Below, piece after piece: positions 24,301 to 36,300 of a stretch of 50,504 nucleotides of DNA. The notes below the pieces were generated by a model that was not told the DNA's origin, made no database searches, and worked only from the letters and a program-made list of their open reading frames with translations. This stretch comes from Nemertoderma westbladi (lineage: Eukaryota > Xenacoelomorpha > Nemertodermatida > Nemertodermatidae). The stretch is taken from contig JAUCBJ010002482.1 in the NCBI GenBank assembly GCA_032718475.1, positions 1-50,504 on the forward strand, given 5' to 3'. The first letter of the stretch is position 1. Each line of letters starts with the position of its first letter. The translations under genes and the position numbers were made by a program.

Positions 24301-27300
24301 ACCTGGAACCTGACTTAAAAGCGTTACTATTCCCAAACTCATTGTTTATTTCAATTAATAATTAATTATTAGTATTCCAAAATAGTTTCAACATTACTTA
24401 ATGCGCAGCAGTATTGACATTGTTATTATCAGTTATTGAACTGACGTGGACAACTTTTCGTTCAGTTTCATATGCAGTTTTCACCAGAAGCCATTTTGTA
24501 ATTTTAATTTAATATCATACTCAAGCACGCTTTAGGATATAAAATCAACATTAGAGCAATATACAGAAGTAAAATAACAACATAATAAAGCAAAATAACC
24601 CCGATCCCGATCCCGTAAAATAGGGATCCCGAGAGTGATAATCCCGATCCCGGAAATCCTGGTAAATAGCAATTATTTTAGTTTTAAATATCGCTAAATT
24701 TGCTTATTTCTGGTTTAATGTGGAAGTAACAGATCTGTTTGGATCATACTATCAATCCCCAGCCATTGATTATAACTTGGTGATAGCGAAATAACCCAAC
24801 TGTTGTAGCACAAATTCTACCCAGTTCAGTCTGGTTGATTTAAACTGTCTGGTCTAGCAATGTTTGTGCGACTTGGGAACCCTATAAGATTGGAACCCAC
24901 GACCTCTGGTTTACAACTCCAACGCGATATCCATTACACTACAGTGACACGAGGTAAAAGTGATATGGTACTCGGTGTAACTGCTACTATATGGCCGGAC
25001 ACACTAAGATAAGAGATGCAAAATCAGTCAGTTATTGATTCTCAATTATATAAGGAGTCATTGTAATAATTACAACTAAATAAAAGGGAGATTCATTAGA
25101 AGTAGTAGAGGCATTCAATGTGTGTGTCTGGACTAACAACGCTCACCAATAGTAGTAGAGGCATTCAATGTGTGTGTGTCTGGACTAACAACGCTCACCA
25201 ATAGTAGTAGAGGCATTCAATGTGTGTGTCTGGACTAACAACGCTCACCAATAATAGTAGAGGCATTCAATGTGTGTGTCTGGACTAACAAAGCCCACCA
25301 ATAGTAGTAGAGGCATTCAATGTGTGTGTCTGGACTAACAACGCTCACCAATAATAGTAGAGGCATTCAATGTGTGTGTCTGGACTAACAAAGCCCACCA
25401 ATAGTAGTAGAGGCATTCAATGTGTGTGTGTCTGGACTAACAACGCTCACCAATAGTAGTAGAGGCATTCAATGTGTGTGTCTGGACTAACAACGCTCAC
25501 CAATAGTAGTAGAGGCATTCAATGTGTGTGTCTGGACTAACAACGCTCACCAATAGTAGTAGAGGCATTCAATGTGTGTGTCTGGACTAACAACGCTCAC
25601 CAATAGTAGTAGAGGCATTCAATGTGTGTGTCTGGACTAACAACGCCCACCAATAGTAGTAGAGGCATTCAATGTGTGTGTCTGGACTAACAACGCTCAC
25701 CAATAGTAGTAGAAGCATTCAATGTGTGTGTCTGGACTAACAACGCTCACCAATAGTAGTAGAGGCATTCAATGTGTGTGTCTGGACTAACAACGCTCAC
25801 CAATAGTAGTAGAGGCATTCAATGTGTGTGTGTCTGGACTAACAACGCTCACCAATAGTAGTAGAGGCATTCAATGTGTGTGTCTGGACTAACAACGCAC
25901 TACTACTACTAGGATCGGCATGCTGCATTGCAGCTGCATTTTTAAGAATGCTGTGCCGGCTTGTCAACAAAATTGCACCGCCACAACTCCCTATCACCCA
26001 TGACATTTGCTAGATCATCCGCATCTTTAAGGCCAGTGTCCTTTAAGATGCGTCTCAAGAAAGTCATGGGCTGTCCACCATGCTTATTCACTCCATGAGG
26101 CTGCCAAAGTACAAGCATTATGCACTGGCTGGTCCTCACGGCGAAAGCAATGCTCCTGCAAAGCGGAGGCGGTTTTGTTCTAGTGTCAAGCTTGGGGGAA
26201 CCAATGAGACACCTCCCAATGTTATATAGTGTCTGGTTGGAGATGTGTGCATTGTACTTGACACAATGAACCCGGCGTAGCATTCTTGTGAATGTGCCAT
26301 CCAGAGATTTGGTGTCCTCAGCAGTTAGAGCCCAGCATGGACTCCCATAGAGGAGTACTGGAACTACTGCTGCTCTACCAATAATCGGACCTTAAGTTTC
26401 CGATTAATTCTCGGTGACTTCCAAATCCTGGAAAGCCTATTCAAGGCTGCCCATGCCTTTCCCTTACGTATTCGAAGGTCCTCACCTGACTTCCGGATCC
26501 ATGATCCCAGGTAACAGAAGTCGTCCACATGCTCAAGCATACCATCCTTTGAGCTTATGCTCATCCTATCAGAGACTTGCTGAGGACTTTCCAAGTTAAC
26601 GGTCAGAATTTTGGTCTTTCTGGAGTTAATAAAAAGACCAACACTAGAAGCAGCATGTTCTAATGAGCTGAGGAGCCGTTGGGCTCCCTCTAATGATTCT
26701 GAGAGTACTCCTAAGTCATCAGCAAAGTCTAGATCAGTTAGGTACTTGGCAGGATTTCCTCGACTTCTGGAGCCAGTAGGTGGAGTTATCATCACCCCAT
26801 CATCATTATGATGATCTAAGGACATGCGTAGAACATAGTCAACCACAATAATGAACAAGAATGGTGCAAGTGTGTCTCCTTGGAGGACGCCCCATAACAC
26901 TTCAAATGGTTCTGTGTCACCGTCAACAGTAGACACAAATGTTGTCGAACCATCGTATACTGATCTGATTGCTGCAATAATTTCATCAGGAATCCCATAT
27001 AATGAAAGTATGCTGAACATACGTGAGCGAGAGACTGAATCAAAGGCCTTGAAGAAGTCAACAAAGATAACAGCCAGATGCCTGTCTTTCTTTTTTGATA
27101 ATTCTTCAATTATCCTTCTAAGTGCCAAAATGGGCTCCATGGTCCCACGACCTTTACGGAACCCATTCTGATTTCCACGGAGCAGTCTCTCAATGGGATC
27201 CCTGATGCGATTTAATAGAATCCTATTGTATAGCTTTGCAGCAATCGAGATCAATGAGATTCCCCGAAAAGAACCATAGACACAACGCACACCAATAGTA

Positions 27301-30300
27301 GTAGAAGCATTCAATGTGTGTGTCTGGACTAACAACGCTCACCAATAGTAGTAGAGGCATTCAATGTGTGTGTCTGGACTAACAACGCTCACCAATAGTA
27401 GTAGAAGCATTCAATGTGTGTGTCTGGACTAACAACGCTCACCAATAGTAGTAGAAGCATTCAATGTGTGTGTCTGGACTAACAACGCTCACCAATAGTA
27501 GTAGAGGCATTCAATGTGTGTGTCTGGACTAACAACGCTCACCAATAGTAGTAGAAGCATTCAATGTGTGTGTCTGGACTAACAACGCTCACCAATAGTA
27601 GTAGAGGCATTCAATGTGTGTGTCTGGACTAACAACGCTCACCAATAGTAGTAGAAGCATTCAATGTGTGTGTCTGGACTAACAACGCTCACCAATAGTA
27701 GTAGAAGCATTCAATGTGTGTGTCTGGACTAACAACGCTCACCAATAGTAGTAGAAGCATTCAATGTGTGTGTCTGGACTAACAACGCTCACCAATAGTA
27801 GTAGAAGCATTCAATGTGTGTGTCTGGACTAACAACGCTCACCAATAGTAGTAGAGGCATTCAATGTGTGTGTCTGGACTAACAACGCTCACCAATAGTA
27901 GTAGAAGCATTCAATGTGTGTGTCTGGACTAACAACGCTCACCAATAGTAGTAGAGGCATTCAATGTGTGTGTCTGGACTAACAACGCTCACCAATAGTA
28001 GTAGAAGCATTCAATGTGTGTGTCTGGACTAACAACGCTCACCAATAGTAGTAGAAGCATTCAATGTGTGTGTCTGGACTAACAACGCTCACCAATAGTA
28101 GTAGAGGCATTCAATGTGTGTGTCTGGACTAACAACGCTCACCAATAGTAGTAGAAGCATTCAATGTGTGTGTCTGGACTAACAACGCTCACCAATAGTA
28201 GTAGAAGCATTCAATGTGTGTGTCTGGACTAACAACGCTCACCAATAGTAGTAGAGGCATTCAATGTGTGTGTCTGGACTAACAACGCTCACCAATAGTA
28301 GTAGAAGCATTCAATGTGTGTGTCTGGACTAACAACGCTCACCAATAGTAGTAGAGGCATTCAATGTGTGTGTCTGGACTAACAACGCTCACCAATAGTA
28401 GTAGAGGCATTCAATGTGTGTGTCTGGACTAACAACGCTCACCAATAGTAGTAGAGGCATTCAATGTGTGTGTCTGGACTAACAACGCTCACCAATAGTA
28501 GTAGAGGCATTCAATGTGTGTGTCTGGACTAACAACGCTCACCAATAGTAGTAGAGGCATTCAATGTGTGTGTCTGGACTAACAACGCTCACCAATAGTA
28601 GTAGAAGCATTCAATGTGTGTGTCTGGACTAACAACGCTCACCAATAGTAGTAGAGGCATTCAATGTGTGTGTCTGGACTAACAACGCTCACCAATAGTA
28701 GTAGAAGCATTCAATGTGTGTGTCTGGACTAACAACGCTCACCAATAGTAGTAGAGGCATTCAATGTGTGTGTCTGGACTAACAACGCTCACCAATAGTA
28801 GTAGAAGCATTCTTCAATGTGTGTGTCTGGACTAACAACGCTCACCAATAGTAGTAGAAGCATTCAATGTGTGTGTCTGGACTAACAACGCTCACCAATA
28901 GTAGTAGAAGCATTCAATGTGTGTGTCTGGACTAACAACGCTCACCAATAGTAGTAGAGGCATTCAATGTGTGTGTCTGGACTAACAACGCTCACCAATA
29001 GTAGTAGAAGCATTCAATGTGTGTGTCTGGACTAACAACGCTCACCAATAGTAGTAGAAGCATTCAATGTGTGTGTCTGGACTAACAACGCTCACCAATA
29101 GTAGTAGAGGCATTCAATGTGTGTGTCTGGACTAACAACGCTCACCAATAGTAGTAGAAGCATTCAATGTGTGTGTCTGGACTAACAACGCTCACCAATA
29201 GCAGTAGAGGCATTCAATGTGTGTGTCTGGACTAACAACGCTCACCAATAGTAGTAGAGGCATTCAATGTGTGTGTCTGGACTAACAACGCTCACCAATA
29301 GTAGTAGAGGCATTCAATGTGTGTGTATGGACTAACAACGCTCACCAATAGTAGTAGAAGCATTCAATGTGTGTGTGTCTGGACTAACAACGCTCACCAA
29401 TAGTAGTAGAAGCATTCAATGTGTGTGTCTGGACTAACAACGCTCACCAATAGTAGTAGAGGCATTCAATGTGTGTGTCTGGACTAACAACGCCCACCAA
29501 TAGTAATAGAGGCATTCAATGTGTGTGTCTGGACTAACAACGCTCACCAATAGTAGTAGAGGCATTCAATGTGTGTGTCTGGACTAACAACGCTCACCAA
29601 TACAGTTACGGTAAACGGTTACCAGACCCATTTTAATTGTTAGGTTATTTTGGCTGAGTTGTTAGTTTTAATGTGATTGCGAGTCTGGGTGTGTTTTTAT
29701 TCTTAAACTTGGAAGAAAAATATTTGTTGTAAGAAAAAAAAAGTTAATGTAAAAGTATTTTGAATAAATTGAGATGTCTTTATATCATTGAAACCAACTT
29801 ATTCATATTAATAAAGTGTTACCCCTATAGAGGTGAACAGGCACTCCTTGGCTTAACGAGCCTAATAGATTCTACCATTCAATAGTACTGGTAAACGATA
29901 CACAACCACAACCAGAACCAACAACCAATTAAATAGATTTTCTGTTATCAAAGAACAAAGGCGGGAAATTTAAATAGGCCTCAAATGTAAACTTGAATTC
30001 AACGTTACCACTTGAATTTGCAATACTACTAGCATTGTACCGATTGATATCCATATCTTACAAGCTGGTTTCTTAAATTCCGTTACAGTTGTATTTTTGG
30101 TGTATAATTTTGAGGAATATAATATATATAAAATGCACAGAATATTACAAAACCTTCGTCCTTCAATAACTTCACGTGACAAACACAGAACCTACTCAAC
30201 AGAACACCGCAGATCGGGTTTAGTGCTCGGGGTTTACGGAAAGACATTTACACCGGAGGCAGAACAATTCAACTGGCAGCACGGTGGTCTACTACACAAG

Positions 30301-33300
30301 GTACTGGGTAACAGCGAGCCTCTAAAAGTAGGGGGGACGATGGTTCTACATGGAGTGGGAGAGCACACGGCAACATGTCTGGTAGGTCTAGGGGAGAGAA
30401 GGGAGGTCCCTAACAATGATCGGGACCCTAGCAACGAGGAGGTCCCTAACGACGAGCGGGAGGGGCGGGACGAGGCTGCGGACAACATTAGACGGGGGGT
30501 GGCCGCCGGTTGCCGCGCGTTACAGACCCTAAAGATCCCTGATATATCTATAGACCCCTGCGGACGCCCCCAAGCGGCGGCCGAGGGCGGCTATCTGGGG
30601 ACATTCAGTTACGATGGATTGAAGGCGGAAGCTAAGCGGCGGGTGCGGGTGAATCTGGTTGGGTTGGGGGCCGACGGGGGCGGCTGGGAGGTCGGGAGGG
30701 TCTACGCTACCGCCCAGAACCTGGCCCGGGAACTGGCGGAGACCCCGGCCAACCTGCTGACTCCGTCTGGGTTCGCGGACCGCACGCTCACCGAGTTGCA
30801 GGGACTCCCAGAGGTCGAGGTGCTGGTCCGGGACCGTGAGTGGATAGCCGCCGAGCGAATGGGCGCCTTCCTGTCTGTCTCTCAGGGGTCGGTGGAGCCA
30901 CCGGTGTTCCTGGAGGTCCGCTACACCGGCGGTGCAGCGCAGCAACCACCGCTGGTGCTGGTAGGGAAGGGCGTCACCTTCGACTCGGGGGGATTGAGTA
31001 TAAAACCCGCGAACTCGATGCCGCCTATGCGAGGTGATATGGGCGGGGCAGCGGCCGTGGTCGCGGCTGTCTCAGCGGTTGCTAGGTTACACGGACACAT
31101 CAACGTGGTCGCCTTGGTGCCGCTCACAGAGAACATGATCAGCGGGTCGGCAACCCGACCCAGTGATGTGGTGACCGCCCGTAACGGGTTGACCATACAG
31201 GTGGATAACACCGACGCGGAAGGGCGCCTGATACTGGCGGACGCGCTGAGTTACAGCGCCACCTACCAGCCGCGCGCGGTACTGGATGTGGCCACGCTGA
31301 CTGGCGCCATGTCCGTCGCGTTAGGGGAGGGCGCAGCGGGGGTCTTCTCTCGCTCCCGGTCGCTATGGGAGCAGTTAGAGACGGCGGGGTACCGGACTGG
31401 AGACCGTTTGTGGCGGTTCCCGTTGTACAAACTGTACGAGGAACAGGTGAGCGAGAGCCGGTTGGCGGACGTTAACAACGTGACCACGTCGCCCGGGGCG
31501 GGAGCCTGTACCGCTGCCGCCTTCCTTGGGAAGTTCGTGGAGACAGACAACTGGGCGCATATCGATATAGCGGGAGTGATGGAGAGTAAGGGAGGGGAGT
31601 ACCAGGTGAAGGGGATGACAGGGAGACCGACACGGACCTTGGTACAGTATCTAATGAATCAGGCAGAGATTGGAGGTGATAATTAATTAGTAGGTTAATA
31701 TAGTCCATACGTTATTATAGCAAATCAATTAAAGATAATAAATGTTTAAGGAGCAACTGTAATTATTTAGTATTTTATATTGTACATCGTAAAACTGTGT
31801 TCCTATATGATGTCGCATATCATTGTGTCATATGGAATCTAATTTACATGGGTGTGTGTTTGTAAACGACTATATATTATAAATTAATAAATGTATTATG
31901 AATTATTTTGTTTAAATTAACATTATTTTTTGCCATGTTTGGATCATACTATCAATCCCCAGCCATTGATTATAACTTGGTGATAGCGAAATAACCCAAC
32001 TGTTGTAGCACAAATTCTACCCAGTTCAGTCTGGTTGATTTAAACTGTCTGGTCTAGCAATGTTTGTGCGAATGGAGAAATATTATACCCAATGAGAAAT
32101 ATTAGACCGAATTTGAGCATTGTTGAAATAGTAACTAAGATTATTAGTAATATTACAATTAGAACAATCTACACCTAAAGTACCTGCATATATAAATAAT
32201 ATTGAAGTTTCATTGTATTTTGGGCAGGTCTTGGATCTATGAGTGTAGATGAGATTGGTGCAGCAGTCTCATATAAACTGCGCCCCCAGGGGGAATTCAA
32301 ATACTTCACAAAATTTTCCACCATCTCATAAAATACTCGATTTTATTCCTTACAGGGTTTACTGACGCCACTATAAATCTACGTTGCCTTAGCGACAGCC
32401 AATGGAATATGGCGCCTTCAACCAGTTTAAATTGTGTAAAGGCACTGGCTGGGTGTAAAGACCCGCCTATAGCACCAGAACATGGACGACAAGATAATAT
32501 AGTGCGGTCCCACAAAGAGACGGTACCACTAAACTCCAGAGGTTCCGTTACAGTGCGTAGACGCAGGTCTACCGATATAGATGGAGATAGTGAGGTTTCC
32601 TTGATAGGGGAACCCCTTGTTGTAGAGAACCCGTCGTTGGAACCAGTTGAAGTAGATGAACATTTGGTAGAATCTCTCCTGGGTGATGTTCATGCAGAAG
32701 AACTGAATTCAAACGAAGATGCTGGTGGCTCAACTGTATATGACGATACTAGTGACCCTTTAACAGAGGGAACCGTTATAGTTATGAATAATTCACCAAT
32801 CAGCGACTCACATCGCAGCAAAGCCAGCCAATCGCAATGGAGTTTCGGTAGCCGCGTATCGTACGCTTGTGATCCCGGTTACCAGATAGCGGGGAACAGA
32901 GAGGTGGTTACTGTGTGCACAAACTCGGGGGTCTGGAAGCCCAAGCCGGTGTACACCTGCGAACCAATAGTATGCGAGGCCCTTAAACCGCCCCCTCGAA
33001 ACGGGGCCCAGCATACAGACAGACTCCCCGGCGACCACCACTATCCCGGGGACACCATCACCTACAGCTGTCTCCAGGGATACAGTCTGTTAGTGAGTAA
33101 CATCCGGTTGGACGCGTCAGGTAGCGAGGTAGTCACCAAGGTAACGTCGGTCTGCATGGAAGACGGGACCTGGTCCACCGTGGATGATTACATATGCGTG
33201 GCCTGCAACGAGAACTCGCGTCCGACTGCCCCGGATAACGCCGTGGTATCTCTACTGAGTGGCGAACGTGGGGGGCCTACCGACCCCACTATGTACCCAC

Positions 33301-36300
33301 TGGGTAGCAAGTTATTGTACAGCTGCAAGAAGGGATACATAGTATCAGGTACGTTACTGTTTATAATATGTTTACTATGTTTGTTAATTAATATGTTTGA
33401 ATTATTTTATTAAGCATAATTGGCATTGCAAAGTGAATGTTAGGCTAGTAGTAGAAATATTGATTGATAAATTATGTTGTTTAAATTCACACGAATAATA
33501 CAAGGTTTTTACTTTTCGATGGTAAAATTTTAATATGATATGAAGACTTTGTAATTTTTCAATTTACCTTGTTTCGATTTCTTGATTGTGTTTTATAGCG
33601 CTTATTTCTATCTTATAACCAGTACACATACTAATTTGTTTATTGTTTTGGTTAGATTCAGCCCTTCTGTAACCTGGGTTTTTAGTGAAAACCTGGAATT
33701 CTTCACATTGCGGTAAACTGTAAAGTGAAATAAATTGTAACAGCAGAAAGTCCGGTATACTACATATCGGCCGTTGTTTATGTCTGTTGCCTTGGTAATG
33801 TTAGCTGGTGATGGGATAATAGGATAATAAGGTTTGGTGCAATATTGAAATTATTAATATTTTTTAAAACCATGTTGGGAAATAAAGTCCTACATTACAA
33901 AACGCTATCAATAGTATCTGATTTTGGTACTGCTGTAATAATATAGAGTAATTATTGACGATTATTTCCAGACGACATAAAGGATACCACAGTAGTCTGT
34001 ACCGGAATGGGAGTCTGGGCGCCTCCCTCGGTTTACTTTAAGTGTGAGCGTCGTGTCTGTCCGTCGGCTCCCGAACCACCACCCCATGGGATAGTCCGCG
34101 AGTCGGGAACCGAAGTCCTGTACGACTGCGAGGCGGGCTACATGGTGAACGCCTCTAGCGGAGACAACCGCACACTGACCTGTAAGAACTACCAATGGGA
34201 ACCGGCGTCGCCTAGTTACACGTGCCAAGCCGAGCCAATGGGATGCCCCGCCCCGCCCCAGCCGGTAGGTAACGTGCGAATCGATAAAGGAATAGATATC
34301 AGCGGCATCTATAGACCCGGTCACGTGATGTTGTACGGATGCGACTCTGCGTTCCGAGTTGGCGGCAACAAACGGATCGAGATCACCTGCGAGAACGGCA
34401 AGTGGTCGCAGACGTTGGACTACTCGTGCGTGCGACGCGACGAACCCTGCAGTGCCCAGTTACCGAACCCGCCGCCAGGGGGACACGTTGTCGACATATC
34501 TAAACCCTCTCGGCCCTATCTGAAGGGGGTAACTGTTACCTACGGATGTGTGGACGGATATAAAATGCAGGGTAAGGTGATTGGATAATAAGTAGTAATA
34601 TGTTCTGTAAAACGTAACATACAAACGTACACCGTCCTGGAACACAGTGTCATTATTCAGGTACCTGGATCCCCCCTCCCCCTTGATTCCCCCCCACCCC
34701 CCAATTTTCTACAAATCTTAATGAGATTGCATGAAATTTGAAACACAGATAGTTGCACCTCCCTCCTCCTCTGTGGGTGAGCCAGACATTTTATTTTCAT
34801 TTTCATTCTTTAGATACAAGCATTTAATAAAATGTCTCCAGCGATATTACACCAGTTACACCGCAGTTATTATTCTTCCTTATAGCTGTTTGTTGGTACT
34901 TGTACTGATTAATTTTATAATTATTGATTACAGAAGGTTTTGTGAGTCGCATCGAATGCAGCCAATCAGGAAACTGGGTACCCAAACTGGATTACACGTG
35001 TCGCAAAGCTTTGTGTATGACCCCGCCAGAGCCACCAATGAATGGGGTCATAATCCCTGAGACCATGAGGATTGAATATCTAGTAGGAGACGGGGTCAAC
35101 TACAACTGTATCGAGGGTTACAGGGTAAAACGCAATTCGCGAAATGTTCTAAGGGTTACGTGCACTCTGGATAGCACTTGGGACTCCATCCCTAGTTACA
35201 CCTGCGCTAAAGTGAGGATCCCTTGTGGCCACCCGGACCCCCCAGCGGTGGCCCACTCCCATATGGAGGTTAACCATCATTTACTTAGTAAGGGGATATC
35301 CCGTCCTGGAGACACTGTGAGGTATGTGTGTGACGATAATTACGTAGCTACCAGCACTACAGAGGATGTCCCCGTCACAGTTATACAGTGCATGGACGAT
35401 GGTTTATGGACAGACAGACTGGCATTCTCTTGCGAGATCGATACCACGCCATGTAGACACGCCCCTCTACCTCCCCAATACGGATATCAGGTAACTGCCA
35501 AGGCATCAGACTACCCTCATAAATCTATAGTAGAATACGCATGCAAAGGGCCATATAGAGTGTTAGTTGGTAACAGAGGCGGGGAGGCCATATGTCTGAG
35601 TGGCGTGTGGAAGACTAAAAGGGGTTTTTCGCCGATAGATGGGCCGTTTTTCTACTGTATTAGGATGCCTTGTAACTGGCCGCCACAGGCACCACAACAT
35701 GCGACCGTTAAAATGAGTTCAGATATCAAGAGAATGTTAAATCGTAGGAGAGGATCGTTAGAAGACTCCAATCGACCACTGAGTGGGGATAAACGACTCT
35801 ATAGCTGTCAGCGTGGTTACACGATGGTCGATATGAAAGGGTATGAATACACAGGAGAGGCCAAGAATGGAATAGTAGAGGTTGTCTGCACGGTGGAAGG
35901 GAGATGGTCCTCGAACCACATCGATTTCCGGTGTTCCTCCGATGAAGACATGAGAATATGTACCTTACCAAGTTTCCCGAATAAAATAGGGTATTTTAGA
36001 GGTCATAATCATAAAGACACTTTGCATCAAGAGATGCTGCTCAATGTTGGCGATAAGATATACTGGGAATGTCCAGACCAGTACCAGGTAGTGCCTAAAG
36101 GTTACTACGTCCAAGCGCAAATATCGCCTGATAGGAAGTCAGTAGCAACGTATTGTCTCAATGCGGGAATGTGGAGCGTTAATATAGACAATTTCGATTG
36201 CGAGGCTGTAGAAGGGGGTCGGAATAAACCTGCAAACAAATGCTCTCCTCCTGAGAAACCCGATGATGTAGGATGGTTTTACGATCCATTGAATTACAGT

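Larger units (their letters stand above)
24053..25099. other. 3' flank of ZnT5 and spacer
   Basis: AATAAA at 24203 is the likely ZnT5 polyadenylation signal. The rest is AT-rich, with a CCCGATCCCG-type simple repeat near 24600-24660 and SINE copy 2. No further gene is seen. Confidence 0.7.
31687..32355 (+). other. 3' flank of LAP3 and end of intron 9
   Basis: Contains the likely LAP3 polyadenylation signal AATAAA (31737), SINE copy 3, and the acceptor TTACAG of sushi exon 10. No additional gene is seen. Confidence 0.7.

Noticed and set aside
24876-24957. Functional tRNA gene
   Set aside because: The A-box/D-arm and acceptor regions are degraded and it is fused to the shared SINE tail, so it is a SINE head.
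27291-29601. CRISPR-like array (regular repeats)
   Set aside because: The 50-bp units are contiguous with no unique spacers, and the genome is clearly eukaryotic.
30097-30132. Upstream extension of LAP3
   Set aside because: It would need a TTG start. ATG 30133 gives a length close to human LAP3.
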